A stretch of 64,000 nucleotides of DNA from Malachius bipustulatus. Its lineage: Eukaryota > Arthropoda > Insecta > Coleoptera > Melyridae. The notes under the pieces were generated by a model. The model ran no database searches and was not told the DNA's origin. It saw nothing but the letters and a program-made list of their open reading frames with translations. The stretch spans positions 23,878,268 through 23,942,267 of the forward strand of contig OU342639.1 of assembly GCA_910589415.1 (NCBI GenBank). The letters run 5' to 3'. Of this stretch, positions 31,515-43,844 are shown piece after piece (position 1 is the first letter of the stretch; every line of letters begins with the position of its first letter). The position numbers and the translations under genes were made by a program.

Positions 31515-32165
31515 CGGGGTGTTATTTAATGGTGTGTACCCTACTAAATTTAGGTGCGCATTCCGGGGCCAATTTTTTGATTTTTTTTCAGATTAAACAG
31601 CTAAAAAAACAACTTTTTTGCCTCTTAAATTTTGTTTTCTGATCTTACTTCTTTTTCGAGAAAAAAAATAAAAGCCGCTTTAAAGCATGTCTAAAAATTG
31701 ATCAAATAAAATCATTAACATTAAAATCAATTTTTTGATATGCCTTGAACCGGTTTTAATTTTTATTTTTTTCTAGGAAACGACAGACGATACGAAGAAA
31801 AGCCAAAAGGCATAAAAGTTTAATTTTTAGTTGATTAATCTGAAAAATATCAAAATTAAAAAAAAGTCAGTGGAGTACATTTTTATTTGTATATGTAATA
31901 CTGACGAGGATGCCCCCCGGGAAGCCACTGGACGTGATAATTTTAACCTACTTGGGGCTTAATAAGCTCCTTATTACTGCAAATAACGATGCCAAGGTTC
32001 AACAGCATCTTCCAAATGATGTTTGATATATTATTAAAAAAAATATTTTTTTAACACCCTCTATTTTGAAAACCAGACATTTTAGGGTACATGTTTCATG
32101 TTTCTATGAAATTTTCCGCTTAAAATTGGTCTAGGAATACGCCCTCAAATTTAGTACATATACCC
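31515..32165. mobile_element. Diverged foldback element
   Basis: The arms at about 31515-31710 and 31720-32165 are inverted and diverged. TTTAATGG and ACTAAATTTAGG-type words at the left end correspond to CCTCAAATTTAGT and CCCATTAAA on the right. A central hairpin pairs TTTTTTTCAGATTAAAC with its diverged complement near 31835. The right arm carries an extra ~200 bp (about 31880-32085). No target duplication was identified. Confidence 0.5.
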
Positions 32166-32283
32166 ATTAAAATGCAGTTAAATTTGAGATAATTTATATG
32201 ATAGTAACACGTTAAGCAAAGTGAATGAACTAATAAACATTTATTTAATGAATGAAATAAAAACACATAAGTAAAAAAAAAAT

Positions 32284-32611
32284 TTGAGCGTTTTCATATT
32301 ACCTATACGGTTTCGACACGTTTTGACGCAGCTGGTAATTCCCTTCAAGGCAATACGGAAGCTGATGTGTGAGTAAAGTTATCCACACCAATCCAGTCAC
32401 ATGCCTATACGTTACCACTTATTTAGAGGCACAGTTTAGCGTGATAAGTCTACGAGAGAAGATGGGAAGTAAAGTGAAAAAACTGCAAGTCTTCATGGAG
32501 TAGTGTGGATAACTTCATTCACACTTTAGCTTCCGTATTGCCTTGGAGCGAATTATCGCGCGCATCCGGCAAACTGCATCAAAACCGGATCGTGTGAAAA
32601 CCCTCTGATTA
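32284..32611. mobile_element. Small inverted-repeat element (~330 bp)
   Basis: Arms of about 100 bp (32287-32387 and 32506-32607) are inverted copies sharing AAGGCAATACGGAAGCT and AGTTATCCACAC. The outer 40 bp are diverged (GTTTTCA in both). There is a ~120-bp unique centre. No clean duplication. Confidence 0.6.
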
Positions 32612-32923
32612 AGCTATGAGGTGAATAGATTTGCGTGAGCTTTATTGAAAGATCCCCCTAAATGGGTGTTCCTGGACAGTTTAAAAATGCTAGGGCTCGG
32701 CTATAGCGTCGAGCCATCGTCTACGTCAATGTTCCTTAAGTGACCGTTACTGTGACCGTGATTTTACACCCTTCAAGCTCGAAGCTCTCAATTTTGTAGT
32801 TATGTTATTGCGTATGGAATCGTGAAGTAAGAATTAAACGTGTTCTTAAAAAAGAAGCATCACACTCTTTCCTTTTTGAAAACTCGCATTGAAAATGTTG
32901 AATGAGTTGTAATATATTGTACA

Positions 32924-33425
32924 GGGCCGGATTATGATTTTTATCGCCTATAGTAGCAGTGAGGTTTTGCACATCGGGCTCTGCGCAAATAATTTTAATG
33001 ACGTCAGAGGGGGGTGTGTTTTGGGAGGGGGGAGGTCGGTTTAAGTACCTCGAAGATTGTTTTCAATTTTCGGGCATAGATCTCATATAACAAAAAAATG
33101 TTATCAGCGTCAGTATATTTTTTACATGTCATCTGTTTGATTTGTGATCGTGAATCGTAAATAATAATGCAATAAAATAATAAAACAGGCCGCGGCAGAA
33201 CTGTGTTAGTTTGTTTTTTACCTCGAGGGTTGGTTCTTGAGGGGTCATGTATCACACATGATGATTTATCGCACAATAAGCTTTCTAAAAAATTTTGTTT
33301 GTGTTAAAAATTATTAAAACTGAGTGTCTCGCTTTGTTGAAGCGCCCCCGCGCCCCCCTATGCCGTTGGCGCCCCTATTAGAACGATCTATATTGCCTCA
33401 TTGATAATCAAGCCCCGATATTCTA
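32924..33425. mobile_element. hAT-like non-autonomous element
   Basis: The element spans 32932-33417. Ends CAGGGCCGGATTATGA and CGGGGCTTGATTATCA (complement of the right end) form a ~30-bp imperfect terminal repeat. Flanks ATATTGTA (32924-32931) and ATATTCTA (33418-33425) match at 7 of 8 positions. CAGGGCCGGAT-type ends plus an 8-bp duplication fit hAT. The small frame 33004-33276 (minus) shows no transposase motif. Confidence 0.6.
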
Positions 33426-34882
33426 CACTCCATATTCGCATAGCTTGTAGATTGTTCTAAATATGTGTCCAGAGAATTCGTCGGTGTTCATGTCATCGCA
33501 TCGAGAGAGATCGAGTAGACGCTATAGTTCAATCCAGCAATTCCTGAGGCATAGTTCTCGTTGTCTCGATTCTTCAATTCTGGAAAACAGAAAGCAGACC
33601 GACAATGTACTACTACCTCGAACGCAGCATGAGGAGGAGGATAGTCCTTTTTTCCTCCAACCCCTCATTCCTCTAGTCATAATCCATGAAGAGGACTAGC
33701 AATTCGAAATGCTTCGGATTACCAACTTCGTTAAAGTTTGCAGTGCGAATAATATTTTTTAGTCTATAAGAAAAGCTTGTCACGGATAAAAAATATATTT
33801 ATATTCAAAACATTTCAACGAACTTAAATCTTTATTTTCAGCTGTGTATTTTGTTATCCGGTTCATGTCGGGAGACTATTCTTGAATTTGAGAAGTGCAG
33901 CGAGGATATGAGAATTCTCTACGGTACATACGGCGTGTTATTCGAAGATACACTAATGGGTTTTCTTAGCCTTTTGCCTTATATATATTATATATATATA
34001 TATAATATCAGCTCAGCTCCCTCGATTTATTCCCGGTTTCAGCTTCGCCATGGAAGATGAGATGTGAGAAATTTCACAACTAACAACATTGGAGTAGGAC
34101 GTACTTCCAGATTTAACGCTGGCGGGCACAAATAATACAAAGACCTTTATAAAGAGATTCGTAACAAGGGAGACGCATATCAATACAATGAGAGTAATTC
34201 TATGTATTATCTAAGAGTTTTCCCGAAGAAAATAAAAATTATTAACAATTTTTTTTTTTCGAAATTTGCATGAATAATTTAGATGGAATTTAATTGATTC
34301 AGCTGTTTCTTATATAAGAGTAATAAAACTGAGTTACGAGCAGTCTCATTTTATAATTAAAATTGAGGAAATTGTATTGAATCGAGACGAAAAAAAAACA
34401 AATTTGCGACTGCAAATAATTCAGAGTATTAAGTGGAAGCTTAAAGGTAATGACGAGCTGGTCTGCTTTTCTATTTTTACGTAAACAAAAAGTTGAGAAT
34501 TCAATTAAATCCATCAACTTCGACAAATCACAGCAGGTCGAAGGTTAAGCCTTTCGGGAACTTTAATTATCTTTTTACAAAAGGAGTTCAGTTTCATCGC
34601 TTGGACTTCTAGCCAATCACCATGAAAAGTTATAAGTTCCAGAGAATGAAATATGATATCGTTTGGGTACGTGTTCCTTGAAAACTTGAACATGGCCAAT
34701 GAAGGAGTGGGAAATCAATTCCCTGGAACGTCCCAAATATTTTTTTAGAACTTATAATTTCGCAGTGGATTGTTGACATATTTTCTTGAATTATTGTCAT
34801 TTAGAACGAAAGTTTTCATCAATCAATTCGATATCAAACAAAGTTTCGGAAACTTATTTTATATAGAAGGTGATTCACTTTA
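33426..34882. other. Unassigned sequence with a (TA)n tract
   Basis: A serine/arginine-rich 78-codon frame (33463-33699, plus) and a 69-codon frame (33851-34060, plus) match no family I know. A TA-rich microsatellite lies at about 33978-34003. Confidence 0.3.
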
Positions 34883-34908
34883 GGTGCAAGAGCATTCGCT
34901 CTTGCACC
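34883..34908. other. Perfect 11-bp-stem hairpin
   Basis: GGTGCAAGAGC, a 4-base loop ATTC, then the exact complement. Function unknown; it may be the terminus or centre of a decayed foldback. Confidence 0.6.
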
Positions 34909-35123
34909 ATTGGGATCCCGGGAACGGTGAGAGATATTATATGAAGTTTATTAAACTGGACAAAAGTTAGGCAATTTTAAGCGTACCTTATGGCGACTTT
35001 CAGATTTCTAAAAAAATTCATAGGTACAATTGAAAAAAAGTATGTTTCTGCATGTTTTTTGTAATAATCCTCTTTTGTTGAACAGGTAGCAATCTGAAAC
35101 TTGATACTTTAATAACATGGTAA

Positions 35124-35780
35124 TACAGTGTGTTCCCGGATGGACCTAACTATACTTATAAACTTCCTTATTTTGCATCTTAGGAAAAAAAGTCATTCTT
35201 TAGAAAAAGTTTTGCTTTATCGAGAATATCTTAAGCCGCTGTCAAAATTTTGAAATAATATACAGGGTGGATACAATTCATTTATTACAGTTTTTACCAT
35301 GTACAAAAGTTTATACAAAACTTATTCCACATGTTGCCCTCCTAATGTTACACATTTTTCAACAAGTGATCTAAACTTTTCAAATACTAGATGAATGGTC
35401 TCTTCATTAATGCGCGCTATAGCTTCCGTAATTTTTTGTTTCAAAATATCTTCATCATCTTGCAAATCATGCTCGTAAACTTTCTGTTTAAGATATCCCC
35501 ACAAAAAAAAGTCTAATGGAGTAATGTCTGGAGAGCGAGGAGGTCATCTCATAGGGCCGAACTGTCCAATCCATTTATCAAGAAAATGTATAAACTTTGG
35601 TACATGGTAAAAACTGTAATAAATTAATTGTATCCACCCTGTATATTATTTCAAAATTTTGACAGCGGCTTAAGATATTCGAGATAAAGCAAAACTTTTT
35701 CTAAAGAATGACTTTTTTTCCTAAGATGCAAAATATGGAAGTTTATAAGTATAGTTAGGTCCATCCGGGGACACACTGTA
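35124..35780. mobile_element. Mariner-type deletion derivative with long inverted arms
   Basis: The element spans 35126-35778: CAGTGTGTTCCCGGATGG at the left end and the complement (one change) at the right, TA on each side. The arms of about 185 bp (to ~35312 and from ~35594) also contain ATACAGGGTGGATACAA in inverted orientation. The centre holds the C-terminal third of a transposase (see next entry). This is an internal deletion product of an autonomous mariner-like element. Confidence 0.85.
35322..35610 (-). pseudogene. Mariner/Tc1-type transposase, C-terminal fragment
   Basis: On the minus strand the frame reads KWIGQFGPMR, a stop, then PPRSPDITPLDFFLWGYL, and closes with VEKCVTLGGQHVE and a stop codon inside the arm. 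PPRSPDxTPLDFFLWGxLK surrounds the third catalytic acidic residue of mariner-family DDE transposases. The first two catalytic residues and the DNA-binding domain are missing, so it is inactive. The clear family motif gives good confidence. Confidence 0.85.
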
Positions 35781-36239
35781 TATACTGCTGCATCTTCTGG
35801 GTTTCATCAGAATCTAGTCGATAGTAAACTTTTATAAACTTTTTTATGGCCGCAATAGGTATTATTTATTAATGTCTTTCGGAATAAACATATGAAGAAA
35901 ACAAAAAATTTACCATATTCAAACAATTTTCAGCTACTGCTGGTCGGAACTGCTAACAATTACCCTATTTTATACGTCATACTGGCTGGTTATGATTGCA
36001 TAACTAATTATTCAGTTCGCCAAGCGGCAAGAATACATGCATTTGCTTTTGCTCCGCACATAGTTATCAAAGGACAAATAAAAGTCTTATTGCAGGAGTT
36101 TTTAGGTTATTATGCATGTATTATTGTGATGAGTTTTCAATGGCAAGGAAAATTCACTCATTTAGCTATTGATGAGCGAGAAAAGTTTTCGTGTTCTGTC
36201 TCACACCTGGAGGCAGATATCTAAAAATAGATCAAAATA
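35781..36239. other. Unassigned; one 110-codon frame
   Basis: The plus-strand frame 35892-36224 encodes a hydrophobic-rich peptide with no motif I recognise. It lies between transposon relics and may be chance. I do not call it a gene. Confidence 0.25.
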
Positions 36240-38100
36240 TAAAGTTTTACAAAAATGGATCTTATGGGGCAATATTATGCCTATCTCCCAGTCTGACGGT
36301 ATTTAGTTTAGGTTTGTAGCCCTATTTAAAAGCTTTGTTAAAATTTCAACGCCATTTATTTCAAAATTTAGCAACATTTCCTCTTTTTAGTATTTAATCT
36401 GCTATTTTTATCTCTTCTACTGTCAAGTTATGGTGATCGTCTTGTTCTTGGCTTTCACTGTCATCTTTTTGTTCATCTCCTTTGTTTTTGGCGTATTTAA
36501 TATACCCTCAAAGTATTCTCTCCATCGTGCCATAATTTTTTCATGTCTGTCAATGTCCTTGCTTCTTTAGACGTTATGAACGGATAATTATTGTGCTGTT
36601 TACCTTTCTTAAGGTTTCTTAGCACCTTGTAGAATAATAAGTTTTGGTTTCCATGTCTGCCTTTCTCCATTTTTTCTCCAAACTGTTTCCAGGACTTCTT
36701 TTGAGCGTTATTTACCATATCTTTGACTTTCGATCCTCTGTGTCTTGTATTTGCTATAATTAGAGAACGGATTATAGGCAAAGAAAAAATGCAAAATAGG
36801 CGCCTTTATAGGCATATTTTTTGGGATAAAAAGGCTTAAACTTGAACCAAATAGGCAATAAAATAGGCAAATTTTACTACCAAATTTTCAATACATAGAA
36901 AAAATGAGTAACACAAATTTACGTTTATATGTGCCTTAAAAATTCCTGTTGATTTCCAAAAATTTACAGCAATTTTCCTAAGATTTTACATCAAGCACGT
37001 TGTTTGATAAATAAAACAATTACAAATATTACACTTTACCATTTTGCTACAAACTCGGATGAAAAATATTGTGTCGCCATCCAAGAATTCAGGATATGGT
37101 TTAATCCACGAAGAAATTTGGCTTGATTTAGATACTCATTTTTATGTATTAAAATTTTATGCCAGCAAATTCTGGTCTACCAGTACCTTCATATTCATTC
37201 ATGAGAAGTAAAAAAGTAACAGATACATCTGGGATTCATTAAAACCAGATATGTGTAGTAAATGGAAACAATACTAATTTGAGAACTTGAAAAGATATGC
37301 CTCAGCCTTCACCACAGGTGTCCGGGTCAGTTATTATTTCTATAAGGGGTTATAGCTATTGACTTAGGACCTATAATAAATTATCTCAAGTAGGGTAGTA
37401 AAATTTTCAAATATTCTTTCAAAGTTAATACTTATTACCATGAAATGTATTTTGAGGTGGATAAATTTAAATTTATTTGAATAGACAAGAATAGGCATTT
37501 TTTGTCAAAATAAGCACCAGATACTCAAATAGGCAAAAAAGGCACAGATAGGCACTTTGCCTATAATCCGTTCTCTAGCTATAATCTTCATTGTCTTTCT
37601 TTATCTCTTCATTCCACCAGTTTGCCTTCTTACTGTTGCTGGAATTTACTGTCGTTCCGCAGGTCTCTTTTGCTGTTACTAATAGTGTACTCTTGAAGTA
37701 GCTTCACAGATTTTCCAAGATAACGACTTCATAGTTTATTTTATTTTTGTGAAATTGTTTTTCTATCTTCTCTGTAAATCTTTCTGCTACTGTGCTTTCT
37801 CTCAATTTGTGCATTATATTGCAGTCCCCCTACTTTTGTTTTCTTTATCAACTGTACTGTTTTTTTGCTTTGTTTTTGACGCATTTTTGACGCAACTATA
37901 AGATAGTGGTATGAATATATTTCGTCTCCTCATCTTTTCATTCATAGTATCCATTATCTCGTTTACGTTGCTCTTATTCACATGCAATAATATAAAATCT
38001 ATTATCCAATTCTCTTCTCTGCTTTTTACTTCTCTCGTATACTTATGTAAGTATATCTTTATGTTCGAAAATTGTGTTTGTGACAACAAGAAAAACAATA
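36240..38100 (-). pseudogene. Decayed LINE (RTE-like or related), split by a hAT element
   Basis: On the minus strand, from high to low coordinate, the pieces are: endonuclease end ENWIIDFILLHVN (about 38010), a linker with ERFTEKIEKQF, then NSKKANWWNEEIKKDNEDY (about 37590-37650) directly at the hAT insertion. Resuming at 36752: a charged segment with NLLFYKVLRNLKKGKQHN (about 36590-36645), IDRHEKIMARWREYFEGILN (about 36500-36560), then LLNFEINGVEILTKLLNRA and SDWEIGIILP, the start of the RT domain (about 36270). WWNxEI, RWxEYFxxLLN and DWxxGIIxP are landmarks of RTE-type LINEs. The catalytic RT blocks are missing. Nonfunctional, with stops and frameshifts. Confidence 0.75.
36753..37585. mobile_element. 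hAT-type non-autonomous element with perfect 8-bp duplication
   Basis: The element spans 36761-37577 (817 bp). The ends are TAGAGAACGGATTATAGGC and its exact complement, with GCTATAAT at 36753-36760 and 37578-37585. Subterminal regions are full of short AATAGGCA/TAGGCAAA repeats in both orientations, as in many hAT elements where they serve as transposase binding sites. There is no transposase frame. It interrupts the minus-strand LINE relic. Confidence 0.9.
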
Positions 38101-39639
38101 AATAATAAAATAATGAAGAACAATAAAATGAAGCGAAAATAAAAAGTGAAAATCAAGGTGGGCTTCAACAGAGCTTCGATCGTGGTCGAAAAGTCAAATT
38201 AATCATTCGTTTTTGAATGTTTTTAAGTGGAACCTAAAGCCCCAATAACTTAAAATTTGAAAACAGAAGAAAGAATGGTTCATTAACAAATAAATCAGAT
38301 ATGAATTAGAGAAAATAATCATCGTCTGTATGGATCATATTAATTATAAGGCATGATTATATTTTTTAATTCCCAGCCAGGGAACATGACCTGGAATGAA
38401 GATGAAGCAGCTCTCCCTTAGTCAGCCCGGCAAGGGTTGTTATTACAGTGGTTAAAGGCATGCATGGATACCGGGATCTACCGCCTCTGCAGCAGCCGCG
38501 ACTCACAGCATGCCACTTTCACTTGGCTGTGAGTTATATGGGCGACCGGCAAAGCTGCGTTGCCAGACAAAATTGTCTAAAGGGTACGATCTCCCGCTCC
38601 GCAGCCCAGAGAAATTAATACTTTAGACTTGTTGTGACATATATGATGGAAGGATATATAAAGGAAATACATAGGTATGAGATAAAACATGTTGAGAGGG
38701 AACCGGGAACCCAACTTTAATACCGATTCATTGATACTGGATAGTTTGAAAGGGATGTAGGTACAGAAGACCCTAACTGCGGATGTGAAACTCCAAGTCA
38801 AACAATCACAAATTATGTATATCTACAACATGTCCTTTGAACATTTTAAACTGACTATGTGTATGACGATACACACAACTTCGTATAATCAGAGTTGAAT
38901 TCGTTAACTACCACTACACCTCTAGTATACCTAGATGTTCAAACACGAAACTGTGCTTGAAACACAAATCTATGTAAGTTTATTTACTCAAACTATCTGA
39001 ATTTGTTCTTTTTACCTATTCCGTAGGTATATACCTAAGTAAATTTAATTATTACCACTGTTTTTCCCTCAGAACTCAAACTAATGAAGCAAACATGATT
39101 AAGCTAGATAGGTTCAGCAACACCTAACTAGTTTTAATTGGATTTTCAACACGGTCAGAGAATACCAGAGAATACGGTTTACATTTTAGTCTCAGAAGTT
39201 CTGTATTTAAAAAAAAGTCTAAATAAGCTAATGAAAGTCGCTAGTGCAACTTGAAGACTTTCCTAATTTTCAATTGTATTAAAAATGGATCTGCGAATAC
39301 CTACAGATTTCAAGATGAAGAAGTTGAATTGTGAATTCTATTATTATGCTACATAGCTACATTCTACGAAAGATTATTAAAAAGTCATCAATTTTCTGAC
39401 TAAAGACTTCTGGGAAGAAAAAACCGGGACGGATGCAGAACTGAAGGACGTCTTTCTTTACGAACTCATCGAACAACAATGAGACTTTTGGAAACAACAT
39501 ATTACAGGCTTATCTCCCTTGAAAATGTAAATTATATAAATAGCGACATGAAGTTCTCACACAAGAGGAGACCACTTCATCATTTTAAAGCGAACAAGTG
39601 TTTAATTATCCGTAATAACAAAATAGCGAATCCTGCCGA
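38101..39639. other. Unassigned; GC-rich block at 38385-38590
   Basis: The 38385-38590 block (with GTTAAAGGCATGCATGG and CTACCGCCTCTGCAGCAGCC) is much richer in G+C than its neighbours. No Pol III boxes, frame or terminal repeats were identified. It could be the 5' region of the nearby minus-strand LINE or a SINE. The rest is AT-rich with no feature seen. Confidence 0.3.
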
Positions 39640-40202
39640 CTGCGCCAATTATCACCAATTCCCCCTCTATACGGCCCGACAGGCCAACACAGTAACTTGG
39701 AGCGAAGGCACGCACACATTGCCGTGCAGTCACTCTATCGCTTCTGCGCAGACGCAGGGCTTCATTGATCCGGCAGTCGGCGGAATTCTCAAATAGATAA
39801 CGTTACGATGTAGGGCTGCAGCACGCCCGTTCCACAATAGGAGGCGTCGGGAGGCGCCGGTCCGTTCCGGAAACGCACCGAGCTGAAACTCGTGCATGGC
39901 CGGTCGAGCGCAGAGGGGAGACTAGTCCGCTAGTCAAGAGTCAGGCAGGCTCAGGGTCGACGTCAGTAAGAGGTTAGCTTAGCGGATCGGTAGTACCGTA
40001 CCAGTACCAGTAGCAACACTGCAGTGACTGATATCAGCCACTAGCATTGGGGGTACTGGTGTTTGGCGGGCAACTGGGCAACCGCTTCAGTTCAGTTTAG
40101 TCAGTCAGTCAGTCAGTCTCAGTCAGTAGTCCATAGCTCATACCACCGGTTGGTGATTGGTGATGGCCACTAGTCCTACCCGATCAAGCAGTGATAATAA
40201 AG
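39640..40202 (+). promoter_or_regulatory. CpG/GC-rich block with tandem TCAGT motifs: candidate host promoter or first exon
   Basis: A single ~560-bp island rich in G+C and CpG (for example AGGCGTCGGGAGGCGCCGG at about 39840) in otherwise AT-rich DNA. From 40092 to 40127 there are at least five copies of TCAGT, the arthropod Pol II initiator consensus. Downstream, an ATG at 40163 in a reasonable context (GTGATGG) opens a short frame MATSPTRSSSDNK, followed by GTTAAAC, a weak donor. No TATA box. Orientation and function are inferred; the CAGT run may be only a microsatellite. Confidence 0.35.
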
Positions 40203-42594
40203 TTAAACAATTATTATTATAAATAAATAAAAATATAAAAAATATTTTAACCATTATGATTAATAAAAGTATTTAAAGTATTTAATAAAAAAATCTTATG
40301 TATATACGTTTACATGTTTGGTATCTTGTTTAGATACTTACACATACATGAGTATATATGTAATTTTTAAAGAAAACTTAAACCAACTTCTTTCACGTGA
40401 AACTAACCATTTAAAAGTTATAACTTTAATCGTGCTTGAATCGTTAAAATGAAAATTAAACCATGAATAATAGTAAACGATATAACTAAAATTGGGATAA
40501 AATCTGAGAAGATAATAAGTAATTCAGTCTAAACTAACTGGTGCCGAGCTGTTTTTCGTTATCGATGGACATTGGCATGCAGCAATGTCTGTTCTACTGT
40601 GGTCCACGAGCGTTGACGCTTGTTGTTTTCTTGCAGATCTGCTTGTCGCTACCAAACGGTAGGCAAATCTTATATTCAAAAGTTTTAGTAGCATCGTGAC
40701 ATACATGATGTTATTTTATTGCACCTCTAGGTATTAGCCACCAAAAACTACCTCAGCCACCCCCTTATTAAACGATCCTTTATACCTTCATTATTGACTG
40801 TTCTGCAAAATACAAGATCTCCTTTGTTTTATAGAAATGTTTGGTCTGGTTTGTAATTAGGATCCCAATTATTTGATTTAGTATTTTAGAAAAACGTTGT
40901 AAACTTAGATGCCTGTACATTTTGATCGATTTAAAACAATTTATCTATGCATTTACTAGCTTAGGTAAGTATAGGACGCGCTTTTCAAAAAGAAACTCAA
41001 ATGAAACAATTACAAGAATTAGATGATTCTAAGTGCTGAGGATAATTAACATTTCCCTACTGCATGATGAAAATTTAACGTAATACCTAATATAAATACA
41101 GTTTATCTATAGGTGATATATGATAGTTGGAAGACGTAGAAATGATCATGCACGTGTCATTAAATTCTTTATATTAATTAGATAATACATATATCTATCT
41201 ACTTAATTTTGATAAGTAGTGCATGAAGAAAATGCATGAGTTAATACGAGTAGATAGAGAGTGAAAATATTTTTACATCTACACCTAAATGTCCCGATTT
41301 TGGAACAGAAAACTTAGTCCGTATATAAAATATGATGGTACGGAAATTATTTGAGGGGTTTTTCGAAAAAGTACCTATACCTACCTATACCTACGAAGTT
41401 TTCTCTCGCTATTATTGGATGAATGGAAAGTAAAATTTGCTTCAGAAACATTATAAAACAAACTAAAACAAATACTATAAGCTGCATTACTTAAAATTTA
41501 CCAATTTCATTGGGGTTAAGACAATTTTTACTTTGTTCTGAGCTATTTTGAAAAATATTTTGATAAAAATAGAGCGAACTGGTCTAGATCACATTAAAAG
41601 TAATTGTGATTAAAATCGATGCAAGCATAAAAAATAAGTCTGTACGCCTTTAGGTAGATCTTCAAAAAATTGTTGTCATTTGATGTTAATAACAGTTCGA
41701 AAGCGACTTTTTGCACTAAAATTTTTGTATTATTTATCTGATTTTGTTTTTTTTTTGGTTAGTTTTTAGATTATTTTGACGTAATTAGAAGGGTGTCTTA
41801 AAATTTTTGTCTCGAGATGAAAGTAGATACCCCTTCATTCACTATACACACACACAAAAAACAGAAATGGTTGTTTTAGAAATTCTTAATATGTATTTAC
41901 CTATTTTATTTTACTTATCTTAGTTTATTTCTTCATAAATGAACCGTTATCGAGATAAATGCTCTGATGATATGTAATAAACCGAAGAAATTTTCGGAAT
42001 TCCAAGTACGAGTAACTTTGCAAAATAATCCCACTAAAACAATATTTAATTATTTAAATAAACGTCAAACTATTTCAGATTCAGTTGATTAAATAAGTAA
42101 ACTAATGTTAGTTTTTCGAAAATTATCCCCACACACAAAAAATAAATATTAACGCGATTGAACAGCTTTATCCCAAAACCCGCTTCATCCCTATACAACA
42201 ACTTGGGTATGCAAGATTATGCCATAGTTTTATACAAGCCACTGCGAAAATTGTACTCATAGCGGGAAAGTCAAGTGGACTAATGGTTTGTGCAGATGGT
42301 ATCGATTTTGCGACATTATTTTGTAGCGCTGTGATTGGAATATTAATTTTTGAACTAGCACTAACTGGGATCTAGGTAATATGTTAGCCTTCTGCTGTAT
42401 AACCTTATCCTAGTTTCTCTCAAACGTTGATTTATTCGATCAAAGATTTGGCGATCTGGAGCTGTGAGCTGTAAGGTTTCGATATCACGTATAAATGTTC
42501 TGGCTTCTCTACAATTATTATTATTATTAATGTACATTAAAGGCATATCTGCTTACTTGGCGTTGGTTGGTGTAATTAATATTTAAATCAGTTA
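40203..42594. other. Unassigned AT-rich sequence
   Basis: No frame, terminal repeat or recognisable family similarity. Contains short GGTAGGTA/TACCTACC words scattered as elsewhere in the window. Possibly intron. Confidence 0.4.
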
Positions 42595-43445
42595 TACAGA
42601 GTGTTTATACATAGGTGTTACAAACTTAAAGGGCATGTAGGAAATGCAACAACAGGTTAATTTTTTTTGTAGACATAGGTAGTTAAATCGTTTGTTTTTG
42701 AGATACATTATGTTTTTTGAAGTTCTTCGAAAATTGTAGTATTTTTTGAATATCTAAAACTGGCTGATCAGAATAACTCTAAATTTTTGACAGTTGTTGT
42801 ACTAATTGAAGTACATGATGTAATACTCCCAATGAAAAATTTTCCAATCCAATGGCGGAGATCTCGGTGTGTTTTTATATTTTTTTATTAAATTATTTGT
42901 ACGCCACTCACTTCAATGCAATGCAAATATGATATTTTTGGTAGCTACCCCGTTTTGTTTAGAGGAGAAAAATCCTCTTACGTTTTTGTCGTAGGCCCAC
43001 TGTTTTGCACTGTTTTCAAGATATTCCACGTACAAGATAAAATATTATAAACATAAATGCTATAACGATCCCTCCAGAATTGATCATTTTGTGATCGTTA
43101 TTGAAGCGTGTTCCATTACAAAAAACTTGCATTGGCTCCTATCCTCCATTGTGGAATATATTGAAAACAGTACGTCCTACAACAAAAACGTATGATGATG
43201 GACGTACCCATGCAGGTCTCCGCCACTGGATTCGAAAATTTTTCATCGGGAGTATTCGAAAAATTCGAATACTCGAAAAAAAATCGAGTTATTCTGATCA
43301 GCCAGTTTGTAGAAATATTGAAAAAATATTAAATTTTTCGAAGAACATTATCTCGAAAACTAAAGCTCCAACGATCCATGGCTACAGGAAATTTTTCGTT
43401 TATTTTTACATTTCCTACATGTCCTTTAAGTTTGTAACATCAGTT
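42595..43445. mobile_element. Long foldback element, ~850 bp, diverged arms
   Basis: The left end is TA then CAGAGTGTTTATACA at 42597. Arms pair along most of their length: TTACAAACTTAAAGGGCATG with its complement near 43430, AACTGGCTGATCAGAATAAC near 42765 with its complement near 43300, and CGTTTTTGTCGTAGG near 42979 with its complement near 43180. The centre is around 43060. The right terminus is eroded. The frame 43101-43466 lies within the right arm and is not a gene. Confidence 0.75.
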
Positions 43446-43844
43446 TTATCATTCATTTCAATTTAATTGAATAATTTCGTAAGTGTACCTAAGTAATTTC
43501 AAGAGTTTGAAAATAGTTTGATGTTTATTGAAATTATTTATTGTTTTATGTCCTGCTAAAATTCACCTACTTTAATAAACTAAGATAGGTACCAACTTTC
43601 GTGTGTCTGAGAATGAAAAAATGTAAATTTTTACGCCACTTGAAATTACCCTTGACAATTTGTAAAACAGCAAATTCGGTTTTCTTGTTCAAAGAGAAGG
43701 CAGAAGTGCTTCCATCCCCAGTCTATATTTTTCAAAACTTCACTGACAAATTCATTCCTCGTTCAAAAAAGAAAGGAAAAGTTCATATTATAATCACTGA
43801 CCTAAAAATGCTACAAAAAGCGGCCACCAGCATACAGGATTAGC
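43446..43844. other. Unassigned sequence
   Basis: Contains an 80-codon plus-strand frame (43601-43843), basic and hydrophobic, without recognised similarity. Not called as a gene. Confidence 0.3.

Noticed and set aside
35892..36224. A 110-residue membrane-protein gene
   Set aside because: Hydrophobic composition is expected of AT-rich chance frames; no motif, splice evidence or repeat support.
43101..43466. A 121-codon gene
   Set aside because: The frame lies in the right arm of the 42.6-43.4 kb foldback, whose other arm has the complementary sequence.
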